DNA of 64,000 bases from Candidatus Didemnitutus sp. GTDB taxonomy: Bacteria; Verrucomicrobiota; Verrucomicrobiia; Opitutales; Opitutaceae. The translations under genes were made by a program, and so were the position numbers. The stretch's first letter is position 1. Each line of letters begins with the position of its first letter. The notes beneath the pieces were generated by a model. It had not been told where the DNA came from, ran no database searches, and worked only from the letters and a program-made list of their open reading frames with translations. Of this stretch, positions 34,428 through 43,033 are shown in pieces. Location of the stretch: assembly GCA_017991595.1 (NCBI GenBank), contig JAGOQJ010000004.1, forward strand, positions 124,001-188,000. The letters are read 5' to 3'.

Positions 34428-35046
34428 GCGTCAATCCGGCCATCGAACGGTCATGCACGCGGCTGAGCAATGCCAAAGCGGCGAGCGCGCCGCCCAGCGC
34501 CCAGCCCATATCCGACTGCGTGTCCCAGACGTAGCCCTGCGTGCCGAGAAACGATTCCGCCGCCTCGCCCGACAGCTCCGCCACGCCCCACTCGATTAGT
34601 TCATAAAACGCGCTGAACGCCAGGCACACGCTCACCACCAGAAAGCCCAGCCACCGACTCGGCCGCCCGTCGCCACGCTCCCGCAGCGGCGAGGTTCGCA
34701 GCAGGATCTCCCGCGTGAGGATCGCCGGCACGAAACCCTGCGCGAAGTGCCCGAGCTTGTCGTAATTGTTGCGCGTCCAGCCAAACCACTCTCGCGCCCA
34801 CTCGCCCGCCGGCACCAGCGCGTAGGTGTAATGCCCGCCTACGATCAGGACCACGCTGTGCAGCCACACGAGCACGAGCAAAAGCGTCGACAGCGGGAAC
34901 CGCCGCTGGCACGCCACGATCAGCGGCACACCGATCAGCACCGGCGCGACTTCCAGCCACCAAGTCAACCGGTCATGCGGACCGACCGCCGACCACGCCA
35001 GCACCGGCACCAGCAGGATGCAGAACCAAAGCACACGTTTTTCCAT
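34402..35046 (-). CDS. DUF2238 (YjdF-like) membrane protein
   Basis: Inner-membrane protein, 214 residues, about six hydrophobic segments. The family core is clear: HYTYALVP, NNYDKLGHFAQGF, FYELIEWGVAELSG and DTQSDMGWALGGALAA. This is a set of conserved His, Asp and Glu residues in membrane-proximal positions that suggests metal binding or catalysis, though no reaction is established. The ATG at 35046 begins a signal-anchor helix. It is upstream of, and overlaps by 26 bp, the exosortase gene, so the two are translationally coupled, and a role in surface-protein sorting is possible. Confidence 0.85.
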   Translation of the reverse strand: MEKRVLWFCILLVPVLAWSAVGPHDRLTWWLEVAPVLIGVPLIVACQRRFPLSTLLLVLVWLHSVVLIVGGHYTYALVPAGEWAREWFGWTRNNYDKLGHFAQGFVPAILTREILLRTSPLRERGDGRPSRWLGFLVVSVCLAFSAFYELIEWGVAELSGEAAESFLGTQGYVWDTQSDMGWALGGALAALALLSRVHDRSMAGLTHGNGSRSG

Positions 35047-35194
35047 GCGATCGATGAGGGTTCGCGTCGGGACGAGGAAGACGCCCGGGCGGTTCACGCG
35101 CTCAATCTGATCGCCGCGCCGCGCCCGCGCAAGCCGCGCCTGCCAATCGCCGCTTTGACATCGCCGCGCGCGTTCACCACCGTCCGCCGCAGAC

Positions 35195-35692
35195 ATGGAA
35201 CAGCTGCACGCCTACTGGCGCATGGAATACATCGAGGCTCCCCGCGCGCCGGAAGGGGGCAACATCTTCGTCGATCTCCCCTCCTTGGGCGACGACGCCC
35301 GCGCCCTCATCGTCCACCGCAGCCGCCTCTCCTACCTCATCCTCAACCGCTTTCCCTACAACCCCGGCCACCTGCTCGCCGTCCCGTTCCGCCCGGTCAC
35401 CGACCTCACCGAACTCGACGCCGCCGAGCGCGCCGACCTGATGGACGAGATCATCCTCGCCAAGGCCCTCCTCCAGGCCGCCATCAACCCCAACGCCTTC
35501 AACCTCGGCTTCAACCTCGGCAGCGCCGCCGGCGGCAGCATCCCGCACCTGCACGCCCACATCGTCCCGCGCTGGAACGGCGACACGAACTTCATGCCCG
35601 TCATCGGCCAGACCCGCGTGCTCCCGCAGTCGCTCGACGCCATGTATCGCCGCCTCGCCGAAGTGCTGCCCACGCTGCCCTCCCGCGTCTGA
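35195..35692 (+). CDS. HIT-family nucleotide hydrolase/transferase
   Basis: Histidine-triad protein, 165 residues, cytoplasmic. The triad HLHAHIVPRW is complete, and NRFPYNPGHLLAVPFR and the acceptor-side ELDAAERADL helix are typical of the Fhit/ATP adenylyl-phosphorylase branch. These enzymes act on dinucleoside polyphosphates or adenylylated substrates. It starts the HIT-phoH-ybeY run, with phoH 22 bp downstream. Confidence 0.92.
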   Translation: MEQLHAYWRMEYIEAPRAPEGGNIFVDLPSLGDDARALIVHRSRLSYLILNRFPYNPGHLLAVPFRPVTDLTELDAAERADLMDEIILAKALLQAAINPNAFNLGFNLGSAAGGSIPHLHAHIVPRWNGDTNFMPVIGQTRVLPQSLDAMYRRLAEVLPTLPSRV

Positions 35693-35714
35693 ACGCTCCG
35701 CCGCCCACCCTTTC

Positions 35715-36707
35715 GTGTCCTCGAGAACCGTCCACTTCCCCCACGCCCGCCAACTCGCGCAGCTCTTCTGCAACGACGAAAAGAACCTCGCCGCCGTCGA
35801 ACAGCGCCTCGCCGTCAAGCTCGTCACCCGCGACGAGTGGCTGAAGATCGACGGCACTGCCGCCGCCATCGACCGCACCGAGGAGTTCTTCCAGCTCCTC
35901 GAACAAGGCCGCGCGCAAGGCATGACGATGCGCTCCGCCGATTTTCACCGCCTGCTCGCGACCTACGCCGGCGAAGGCGGCCCTGAGCGCCTGCGTGCGC
36001 TTTTCTCCGAGCCCGTCCAGATCGGCACCGCCAAACGGACCATCGTGCCGAAGACCATCGGCCAGAAACTCTACCTCCAGGCGATCCAGCAGAACCCGGT
36101 CGTCTTCGGCATCGGCCCCGCCGGCACCGGCAAGACCTACCTCGCCATGGCCGCCGCCATCACCGCGCTGATGAAGAACCAGGTCCAGCGCGTCGTCCTC
36201 ACCCGCCCCGCCGTCGAAGCCGGTGAGACGCTCGGTTTCCTCCCCGGCGACCTCCGCGAAAAGATTCTTCCTTACCTGCGTCCGCTCTACGACGCGATGC
36301 ACGATCTGCTCAGCGCCGAGGACGCCGCCAAACTCGCCGAGAAAGGCATCATCGAAATCGCCCCGCTCGCCTACATGCGCGGCCGCACGCTCGCCAATTC
36401 CTATATCATCCTCGACGAGGCGCAGAACACCACGCCCGAGCAGATGATGATGTTCCTCACCCGCCTCGGCGACGAGTCGCGCATGATCGTCACCGGCGAC
36501 GTCACCCAGATCGACCTGCCGCGTTCCAAGCCCTCCGGCCTCATTCAGGCACCGCGCATCCTGAAGAACATTCCCGGCATCGAGATCCACCACTTCACCG
36601 CGAGCGATGTCGTGCGCCATCCGCTCGTGCAACGCATTATCGACGCCTACGAGCAGGCCAAATCCTCCGGCGACGATCTCCAGCGCCCCGGCCACCCGAC
36701 GCCGTAA
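35715..36707 (+). CDS. PhoH-like ATPase
   Basis: PhoH family P-loop ATPase, 330 residues. An N-terminal RNA-binding-like region (about 1-100) is followed by the PhoH core: Walker [34 protein letters not shown], Walker [16 protein letters not shown] and [14 protein letters not shown]. Members are linked to RNA metabolism, and phoH next to ybeY is a very common bacterial pair. The start is a GTG giving the family N-terminus. Despite the name, there is no Pho-box-like repeat upstream here. Confidence 0.94.
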   Translation: MSSRTVHFPHARQLAQLFCNDEKNLAAVEQRLAVKLVTRDEWLKIDGTAAAIDRTEEFFQLLEQGRAQGMTMRSADFHRLLATYAGEGGPERLRALFSEPVQIGTAKRTIVPKTIGQKLYLQAIQQNPVVFGIGPAGTGKTYLAMAAAITALMKNQVQRVVLTRPAVEAGETLGFLPGDLREKILPYLRPLYDAMHDLLSAEDAAKLAEKGIIEIAPLAYMRGRTLANSYIILDEAQNTTPEQMMMFLTRLGDESRMIVTGDVTQIDLPRSKPSGLIQAPRILKNIPGIEIHHFTASDVVRHPLVQRIIDAYEQAKSSGDDLQRPGHPTP

Positions 36708-36719
36708 CACGACCGCGCC

Positions 36720-37322
36720 GTGCCCGCCCGCCCGATCGAGCTCCAAAACCGCCACCCGCGGCTCCGCGTCCCCGCCCGCGAAGTGAAACGCGCCATCGCG
36801 CTGCTCGACGCGCACTTTCAAATCCTGCCCGCCGATCTGCCTACTTTCTCCCCCGCGCACCGCCGCGCGTGGCGCGCTGCTTCGATCCCCGGACAGCGCG
36901 ACGGGAAACTCCCGCCCGGCGGCTGTCCGCCCGGCGAGTTGTCGCTCGTCTTCCTCACCGACGCCGCGCTCGCACAGGTTCACGCCGATTTCATGGATGA
37001 CCCGACGACGACGGACGTCATCACCTTCGAAGGCGACCGCACCGCCGGCCTCGCCGGCGAGATCTGCGTCTCGGCGGATACCGCCGCGCGCTTCGTCGGC
37101 TTGGCCGTCACCGCGCCGTCGAGCCGCGCCGCCCGGAAGGCCGCGGCCTTGCAGCCGGCGTTCGCGGAGGAACTCACGCTCTATCTCGTGCACGGGTGGC
37201 TGCACCTCGCCGGCTACGACGACCTGCAGCCGGCCAAGAAACGCCGCATGCGCACTGCCGAGGCCCGTGCAATGAAATTGCTGCGCGCCGCCGAAGCGCT
37301 GCCGGCGTTTCGGCTCGGATAA
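36720..37322 (+). CDS. ybeY: YbeY rRNA maturation endoribonuclease, variant metal motif
   Basis: Single-strand endoribonuclease involved in 16S rRNA 3'-end maturation and ribosome quality control, 200 residues. [20 protein letters not shown] and [11 protein letters not shown] are the family motifs. The zinc triad is normally H-x3-H-x5-H (GYDH). Here the third His is Asp, so the site would be His-His-Asp. A Pro/Gly-rich insertion of about 25 residues ([11 protein letters not shown]...GGCPPG) interrupts the N-terminal part. GTG start, 12 bp after phoH, co-transcribed. Confidence 0.88.
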   Translation: MPARPIELQNRHPRLRVPAREVKRAIALLDAHFQILPADLPTFSPAHRRAWRAASIPGQRDGKLPPGGCPPGELSLVFLTDAALAQVHADFMDDPTTTDVITFEGDRTAGLAGEICVSADTAARFVGLAVTAPSSRAARKAAALQPAFAEELTLYLVHGWLHLAGYDDLQPAKKRRMRTAEARAMKLLRAAEALPAFRLG

Positions 37323-37396
37323 ACCGCGCCTCAGCGGCTCGCGGCCTGGGCCGGTTGACGACCGGCGGCGTCTTAGCAACAGGCCCGCGAAAAAGT

Positions 37397-37756
37397 TCAG
37401 TCGCGCTTCGCGCTCAGGATAGCCAGCTCCAGTCGCTTCACTTCGCGGAGAATGCGGTTGGTCTGCATCTGCAGCCAGAACCACACCTTCACGAAAAGGA
37501 CGATGAGGAAAAATACGAGGGCGAGGCCGCCCCAGGACAGCTGCTCCGCGACAGTCGGGGCCGAAAGGAACTTGCCTCCCGCCCAGCACGCACCCGCCAA
37601 AAGGGCGAGGCTGCAGACGAAAGCAATGAGGCTGATCAGACGCTGCCGCCCGCGAAACGTGCCGATGACTTCCTCGGCGAGGTTCGGTTCGGCGGAGAAC
37701 GATTCGACGCTGCCGCGTTGCAGCGCCGCTTGGATTTTTTGATCGAGGTTGCTCAT
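37397..37756 (-). CDS. DUF6768-type small membrane protein, sigma-factor partner
   Basis: A 119-residue protein with a cytoplasmic N-terminal part, two hydrophobic segments (about 42-60 and 75-95) and a basic helical tail ending RILREVKRLELAILS. The layout resembles the DUF6768 family (MSNLDQ... start, TFRGR...L). It starts in an ATGA overlap with the upstream ECF sigma-factor gene, so it is a candidate membrane-bound regulator, perhaps an anti-sigma factor. It has no zinc-binding anti-sigma motif. Confidence 0.75.
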   Translation of the reverse strand: MSNLDQKIQAALQRGSVESFSAEPNLAEEVIGTFRGRQRLISLIAFVCSLALLAGACWAGGKFLSAPTVAEQLSWGGLALVFFLIVLFVKVWFWLQMQTNRILREVKRLELAILSAKRD

Positions 37757-38322
37757 GGTTGTTTCCTTTCGAGTAAGAGTCGCAGGGTTTCCCGCACGGC
37801 GAACAAGCGGGACTTCACCGTTCCGGCGGGCACGGCGGTGATCTCGGCAATCTCGGCCGTCGAGCGACCGAGTTCATAATAGAGTCGCACCAATTGACGC
37901 TGCGCGGCGGGCAAAGCCGCCACGGCCCGCTGCACGGCGCGAATCTCGTCGCCGGGCTCCGCCTCCCGCACGTCCACCGGCGGCACGGGCGCGATCAGCT
38001 CCGCTTCGGCGGCGGCGCGATCAGCCCGCCGTCGCGCCTGCATCTCGCGTCGCACCCAATCGGCACAGCGTCGTTCGACGATGCGGAAGGCCCAACGCGG
38101 GAAGCAGGCCGGATCGTCCAGCCGCGGCAGCTGCCGCGCGATGTCGAGCCACGCATCGTGGGCAACCTCGTCCGCCGCCACCGGTCGGCCGATGTGTCCT
38201 TGAGCCAAACGCCGCAGGTCAGCGCACCACAGTGCATGCAAATCCCGGAAGGCCGCAGCGCTGCCGCTCTGCGCTTCCAGCACGAGCAGTTCAGTGAGCA
38301 CCTGTTTCGGTTCCGGTTTCAT
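37753..38322 (-). CDS. ECF-type RNA polymerase sigma factor
   Basis: Extracytoplasmic-function sigma factor, 189 residues. Region 2 covers about 20-90, with FRDLHALWCADLRRLA, ADEVAHDAWLDIA and FPRWAFRIVERRCADWVRR. Region 4 covers about 130-185, with LPAAQRQLVRLYYELGRSTAEIAEI and a helix-turn-helix VPAGTVKSRLFAVRE. The ATG at 38322 gives a normal N-terminus. It overlaps the downstream DUF6768 gene by ATGA, the typical sigma/anti-sigma arrangement. The signal sensed is unknown. Confidence 0.92.
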   Translation of the reverse strand: MKPEPKQVLTELLVLEAQSGSAAAFRDLHALWCADLRRLAQGHIGRPVAADEVAHDAWLDIARQLPRLDDPACFPRWAFRIVERRCADWVRREMQARRRADRAAAEAELIAPVPPVDVREAEPGDEIRAVQRAVAALPAAQRQLVRLYYELGRSTAEIAEITAVPAGTVKSRLFAVRETLRLLLERKQP

Positions 38323-38448
38323 CGGTTTGCACCCCAAGGTCGGAGTTCAGCTTCCCCCGGTTCACTCCAATCGGCAATGCCGCGCGATGCGTCGCCAAAG
38401 CCCCTGTCCGGCAAGATCCTGCAACACTCGCGGGCACCCGCCGCCCGG

Positions 38449-38778
38449 TTATTCGCGGGAGCGATCCGGTTTTCGCCGCCGGCTTCGCACGATGAGCGCG
38501 ACGATCAAAAAGGCCCAAAGGGCGCTGTTCGCGAGGAAAGGGAGATGCCCGAGAGGCCCGGGCAGCGAAACGGACACCGATTCCATCAGCGGCAAAACCG
38601 GAAACGACAGCGCGTCGAACGCCGCGGCACACATCCTCTCAAGCACGTCCGGCTCCTGACCGATGTCGAAGCGCCTCATCGTCGCGCCGAATGCGATCAG
38701 GAAACTGCCCCACGTCGCAAGGTAATGGATCAGCGCAATCGCGAAAAACCAGACGAGCCGCGGAGACCGGATTTTCAT
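38449..38778 (-). CDS. Hypothetical small membrane protein
   Basis: A 109-residue protein with two hydrophobic helices (about 8-27 and 83-103), a periplasmic middle part (MRRFDIGQEPDVLERMC) and a basic C-terminus (RSRRRKPDRSRE). The ATG is preceded by a GCAGGAA ribosome-binding-like sequence. I know no family. It lies upstream of the ECF sigma gene on the same strand, with a gap of about 125 bp. Coding status rests on the plausible membrane topology. Confidence 0.55.
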   Translation of the reverse strand: MKIRSPRLVWFFAIALIHYLATWGSFLIAFGATMRRFDIGQEPDVLERMCAAAFDALSFPVLPLMESVSVSLPGPLGHLPFLANSALWAFLIVALIVRSRRRKPDRSRE

Positions 38779-38966
38779 TTCCTGCCGCACCCTGTTGCAA
38801 TCGCTCGCATCGCGCAACAACCGCCAAATGCGCACTCAGAAATTTTCCGCGGCGATTTCCCGCCTGCCTGACCCCAAGCCGATTTAAGCCCGGCCATCGC
38901 GCTTCGCTTCAAAGACGGAGGCGAGGACCGAACAATCCGCAAGCGGTGCAGCCCAGTCCAAACGTC

Positions 38967-39938
38967 CTACTCCGCCCGGCGGTTGCGCGGGTGGTGTTTG
39001 GCGTGTTGGTCGAGCAGGCGCGAAGTTTCCACGGCGGTGTAGATCTGCGTCGTGGCGATACTCGCGTGGCCGAGCATTTCCTGGATGGCGCGCAGGTCCG
39101 CGCCGCCGCCGAGCAGGTGCGTGGCAAAGGAGTGCCGCAGAAGGTGCGGCTTCACGGCCTTCTTCAGGCCGGCGTTGGCGGCGTGTTTCTTCACGAGCGC
39201 CCAAAGCGTCTTGCGCGAGATGGCGCGCCCGCGGCCGGAGAGGAAAAATTCGCTGCCGGTGCGTGGCTTCACGAGACGCGGACGCGCGGACGTGAGATAA
39301 GTTTCGATCGCCTCGCGGGCCTTGCCGCCGAGCGGCACGACGCGCTCCTTGTTGCCTTTGCCGAAGACGCGCACGAAGCCGTGCTGCAAGTCCACCTGTT
39401 GCAGCGTGAGGCTGCAGAGCTCGGAGATGCGCAGGCCGCTCGAATAGAAAAGCTCCAGCATCGCGCGGTCGCGGATCGAGTGGACATCGCCACCGGCCGG
39501 AGCCGCCAGGAGCCGCTCCATCTCCGCGGGCGTGAGCGTCTGCGGCAGGCGACGGCGAAACTTCGGACCGCTGAGCAGCTCCGTCGGATCGTCCGCCCGG
39601 GCCCCTTCCTTCACGAGGTGACGGCAGAGCATGCGCACGGCGGTGAGTTTGCGCGCCTGACTCGCCTCGGTGAATTCCTGGTCCGCGAGCCAGTGCAGCC
39701 ACTCGGTGAGGTGGTGCGCGGTGGCGCGTCGCCAGCCCGCGACCCCGCGCCCGTGCAGGAAGTGCGCGGCCTGCGTGAGGTCGTTCTGGTAGGATTTCGC
39801 GGTGTTGCGCGCGAGACCCTTCTCGAGCTCGACGTAGCCGAGGTAGGCGTCGAGATCGTCCGCAAACGCCTCCGGCGCCGGGGGCATGGGAGGCTCCTTC
39901 GGCGGTTTCTCCGCGGGCGGCTGCGCGCGCTTGGTCAC
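38967..39938 (-). CDS. xerD: Site-specific tyrosine recombinase XerD-like
   Basis: Chromosome-dimer-resolution recombinase type, 323 residues. The N-terminal SAM-like core-binding domain is FADDLDAYLGYVELEKGLARNT. The catalytic domain has Arg in SGLRISELCSL, Lys in GKGNKERVVP, HLLRHSFATHLL (His and Arg), GHASIATTQIYT (His) and the nucleophile Tyr. All catalytic residues are present. An N-terminal Pro/Lys-rich extension of about 25 residues precedes the family start. XerD versus XerC cannot be fully separated without alignment. The final GHAS..TTQIYT pattern favours XerD. Confidence 0.9.
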   Translation of the reverse strand: MTKRAQPPAEKPPKEPPMPPAPEAFADDLDAYLGYVELEKGLARNTAKSYQNDLTQAAHFLHGRGVAGWRRATAHHLTEWLHWLADQEFTEASQARKLTAVRMLCRHLVKEGARADDPTELLSGPKFRRRLPQTLTPAEMERLLAAPAGGDVHSIRDRAMLELFYSSGLRISELCSLTLQQVDLQHGFVRVFGKGNKERVVPLGGKAREAIETYLTSARPRLVKPRTGSEFFLSGRGRAISRKTLWALVKKHAANAGLKKAVKPHLLRHSFATHLLGGGADLRAIQEMLGHASIATTQIYTAVETSRLLDQHAKHHPRNRRAE

Positions 39939-39953
39939 GAGAGGCTAGAAACG

Positions 39954-39981
39954 AAAAGAGCGCGTTGAGGTCAGCGCGCTC
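39954..39981 (-). terminator. Probable intrinsic terminator after infA
   Basis: GAGCGCG (39958-39964) pairs with CGCGCTC (39975-39981), a 7-bp stem with a 10-base loop, followed on the minus strand by TTTTCGTTT. It lies between the infA stop and the xerD start. Confidence 0.6.
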
Positions 39982-40005
39982 CAAGGGGAAATCAGGCGGC
40001 GGGCT

Positions 40006-40275
40006 TCAGCGCCGGCGGCGGAAACCGCCCGGAGGCGGCGGCTGGTTCGGGTTGATCTCGCGCACGCGGTAGGTGATGCGCGCCTTGTCGAGATCGTAGG
40101 GGCTCATCTCCATCTTCACCTTGTCGCCCGCGGCGATCTTGATGAAGTGCTTGCGCAGCTTGCCGGAGATATGGGCCAGCACCATGTGGCCATTGTCGAG
40201 TTGCACGCGGAACATCGTCCCGGGGAGAACCGTGATGATGCGGCCCTCCACTTCGATCGCTTTGCCGTCAGACAT
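40006..40275 (-). CDS. infA: Translation initiation factor IF-1
   Basis: OB-fold initiation factor occupying the ribosomal A site during initiation, 89 residues. The family core is complete: [40 protein letters not shown] and [18 protein letters not shown]. The C-terminus extends past the usual end with a Pro-rich stretch and a GGFRRRR tail, a basic extension that could contact rRNA. It lies upstream of xerD with a terminator between. Confidence 0.97.
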   Translation of the reverse strand: MSDGKAIEVEGRIITVLPGTMFRVQLDNGHMVLAHISGKLRKHFIKIAAGDKVKMEMSPYDLDKARITYRVREINPNQPPPPGGFRRRR

Positions 40276-40434
40276 ACAGGAAGAGGGGGTGCTGGCTGGT
40301 GAGTTGGGACATGTAGGATGCGCGAATAAAAGCCCCTTGTAACCGGGAAACGTGCCCCGTAGTCAAGGCTTTACCCGCCGGAGCCAAGTCCACGGGCGCC
40401 CGCTCGCGCCTGCCGTTTCCGTCGGGAAACGCCC

Positions 40435-40962
40435 ATGTCCGACTTTCCGCCCGCCCGTCCCGTCCTGCCCTGCCCCTTCGCCAAGGCGCATCCTTCGCAA
40501 CTCATCCGCGACGACGCGTTCTACATGTGGCTGGCCTACAACCAAGCCATCGATGCGTGGCGGCAGGACGAAGTGCCCATCGGCGCGGTGATCGAGCTGG
40601 GCGGCGAGGTGATCGCCGCCGCCCACAACCAACGCGACAGCACGCGCGATCCCACGGCGCATGCGGAAATCATCGCGCTGGGCCAGGCGGCGCGCGCCCT
40701 CGGCGACTGGCGGCTCAACGAGGCGACGCTCTACGTCACCAAGGAACCCTGCCCCATGTGCTCGGGCGCCACGCTCATGTCGCGACTCAAGCGCGTGGTC
40801 TATGCCGTCGGCGACCCCAAGATGGGCTGCCTCGGCGGAGCGACCGATCTGAACGCGTTGCCGCAAGTGAACCATCATCTGCTGATCACGCGGGGCGTGT
40901 TGGAACAGCCCTGCCTCGAGTTGCTGCAAACTTACTTCCAACTGAAACGGCAGGAAAGCTGA
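40435..40962 (+). CDS. tadA: tRNA-specific adenosine deaminase TadA-like
   Basis: Zinc deaminase converting A34 to inosine in tRNA-Arg, 175 residues. The catalytic motif HAE is at 76-78 and PCPMCSGA at 105-112 supplies the two zinc cysteines. NQRDSTRDPTAHAEI and VYAVGDPKMG are typical TadA stretches. The N-terminus carries about 25 extra residues before the deaminase fold. It is divergent from infA. Confidence 0.9.
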   Translation: MSDFPPARPVLPCPFAKAHPSQLIRDDAFYMWLAYNQAIDAWRQDEVPIGAVIELGGEVIAAAHNQRDSTRDPTAHAEIIALGQAARALGDWRLNEATLYVTKEPCPMCSGATLMSRLKRVVYAVGDPKMGCLGGATDLNALPQVNHHLLITRGVLEQPCLELLQTYFQLKRQES

Positions 40963-41011
40963 GCCGCCGAGCGCGCCGCGTCGCGTCGGCGCTCCGATGT
41001 GATGTCGCGCT

Positions 41012-43033
41012 TCAGCGCGTGACGCGCAAACGGAAGAATAACCGCCCTTCCGCCGGAGCGCTCACTCGCGCTTCGCAATCCTCCCATCCTTCCCTGGTCA
41101 GCGACGCCGAGGCGAAAATCGCGCGCGTCTGCCAGTTGACCAGATCGGTCGAATACTCGACGGCGTAACTCACGTCCGCCAAGCCGCTCGGTCGCGAGAA
41201 GGCGTAGATCCAAATGGCGTCGTCGATGCGCACGGTCGCCCATCCGCTCGGCACGGGCGTGTGCGGAGCGAAGCCGAGCGCGTATTTCCAGAGGTTGCTC
41301 AACCCATCCCCGGCGAGCACCGCAGCGGGAGCGTCGAGGCCTGCGGTCAATTCCGCGGGGCTGAAATGCTGGGCGGTCCAGGATGCGTAGTTGGCCTGCA
41401 CCAGGATCGTGCGCTCCACGGGCGCGGCGGCGGCGTGGTTGGTATCGCCGGACTGCGTAGCGCGCACTGTCACGGCACCGGCACCGGTGAACGTCAATGT
41501 GGCGCCATCGAGGAGCGCCGGACCGTCAACCAGCGTGAACGACACCGGCAACCCCGAGGTCGCCGTCGCCACGAGGGTCAGCGGCGTGAAGCTGAAAGGC
41601 TGGTCCGCCGGTGCGAACGTGATGGTCTGCGTGGCCGGCGCGATCACGAGCGTGCCGCTCGCCGATCCCTCGTAGGCCGCATCCGTCACCGTCGCCGTCA
41701 CGGTGTAGCTGCCGGCCGCGACCGGGGCCTGGGCGGAGCCGTTGTAAGTGAGAGCGAGGTTGACGCCGGTGGGCACGGTGGTGGCGGTGACCGGCTTGGG
41801 CGCGCCATCGTAGACCGCGGAGAGGTCGGCGAGCGTGATCGCCACGGGCGTCTTCAACACGCCGGCAGGCGCACGTCCCTGCCGTTGCGCGTTGCGCCGG
41901 AACATCGGCCACGGCGCATCGGCCGCGGGACCGAGCCCGTTGCCGTTGATCGCATAGACGTAGCGATCGAGCGAACCGATGTAGATGGTGCCGTCGGGCG
42001 CGATCACCGGGGAGGAGTCGACGTAATCGTCGGTGGCGAGCGACCAGCGCGGCGTGCCGTCGGCGTTCAACGCGTGGACATTGTAGCCGCTGCCGAAGAT
42101 GAGCACGCCATCGGCGCGCAACGCGGCGCTGGAATAGACGTCGAGACCCATGCTGCGCCGCCACACGAGTTCGCCGGTCCGGCCGTCGATGGCGTAGAAA
42201 TAGCCGTCGCTCGAACCGACATAGACGATCGAGCCGGCGCCGACGATCGGCGAGGCACCGATCTCGCCGCCGGTCTGGTATTCCCAGAGTTTCGCGCCGG
42301 TGGCGCCGTTCAGCGCGTAGAGCTTGGTGTCGGTCGATCCGATATAGACCGTGCCGTCGGCGCCGATGGCGGGCGAGGAGATGACGTTGTTGCCCGTCTC
42401 GAACTGCCAGCGCAACGTGCCCCCGGGATTGAGCGCATAGACGTTGTTATCCCAACTGCCGAAATAGATCGTGCCGTCGGGCCCGATGGCCGGCGACGAG
42501 TCGACCCAGTCCCCGACCGGATAATTCCATTTCAACGAACCGTTCGGATTCAGGGCATAGAATGAAGAGTCGCCTGAGCCGAAATAGATGGTGCCGTCCG
42601 CCCCGATCGCCGGCGACGAGGCGATGAAACCCTCCGCTGTGTAGCTCCACTTCAAGCGGATCGTCCCGGTCGGGTTCACCGCAAAAAGCCGCCCATCCCA
42701 CGAGCCAACGTAAATCGTGCCGTCGTCCGCCACGGCCGGCGACGTGTCGACCCAGTCGTTCGGCGCCTGAAAAACCCAGCGCACCGCGCCGGTCGCCTGC
42801 AACGCGTAAACCTTGGCCTGCGTCTGCACCATCGTCTCCACGCCGACGTAGATCGTCCCGTCCGTGGCCAGCGAAGGCGAACTGTAGACAGGCGCCGTGA
42901 CGTAGGAGCGCCACTTGCGCGTGCCTTCCTGCGCCGAAGCAACCGCGGTGGCCGACGCCAATCCCGCCCACAGCGCCAGCCGAACCAGCACGTGCGCCCA
43001 TTGCATCCGTTGCGGATGGAGTCGTGGTGTCAT
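41012..43033 (-). CDS. Secreted PQQ-like beta-propeller protein with MBG domain
   Basis: A 673-residue exported protein. After a signal peptide (about 12-35) come roughly eight repeats with the pattern DGTIYVGSxDxxxYALNxxG...W...SSPAIGxDG, a PQQ-type beta-propeller filling residues 40-375. Residues of about 390-470 match an MBG-type Ig-like repeat (AVYDGAPKPVTATTVPTG, GSYTVTATVTD), followed by a second Ig-like region and a C-terminal segment with LSNLWKYALG, a pattern common in secreted Verrucomicrobia proteins. There is no PEP-CTERM tail. The ATG overlaps the histidine-kinase stop (ATGA), so it is made together with the kinase, which is unusual for such an extracellular protein. Confidence 0.88.
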   Translation of the reverse strand: MTPRLHPQRMQWAHVLVRLALWAGLASATAVASAQEGTRKWRSYVTAPVYSSPSLATDGTIYVGVETMVQTQAKVYALQATGAVRWVFQAPNDWVDTSPAVADDGTIYVGSWDGRLFAVNPTGTIRLKWSYTAEGFIASSPAIGADGTIYFGSGDSSFYALNPNGSLKWNYPVGDWVDSSPAIGPDGTIYFGSWDNNVYALNPGGTLRWQFETGNNVISSPAIGADGTVYIGSTDTKLYALNGATGAKLWEYQTGGEIGASPIVGAGSIVYVGSSDGYFYAIDGRTGELVWRRSMGLDVYSSAALRADGVLIFGSGYNVHALNADGTPRWSLATDDYVDSSPVIAPDGTIYIGSLDRYVYAINGNGLGPAADAPWPMFRRNAQRQGRAPAGVLKTPVAITLADLSAVYDGAPKPVTATTVPTGVNLALTYNGSAQAPVAAGSYTVTATVTDAAYEGSASGTLVIAPATQTITFAPADQPFSFTPLTLVATATSGLPVSFTLVDGPALLDGATLTFTGAGAVTVRATQSGDTNHAAAAPVERTILVQANYASWTAQHFSPAELTAGLDAPAAVLAGDGLSNLWKYALGFAPHTPVPSGWATVRIDDAIWIYAFSRPSGLADVSYAVEYSTDLVNWQTRAIFASASLTREGWEDCEARVSAPAEGRLFFRLRVTR

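Noticed and set aside
38323..38448. Additional small gene between the sigma factor and the hypothetical membrane protein
   Set aside because: No open frame with a plausible start, topology or motif is visible there.
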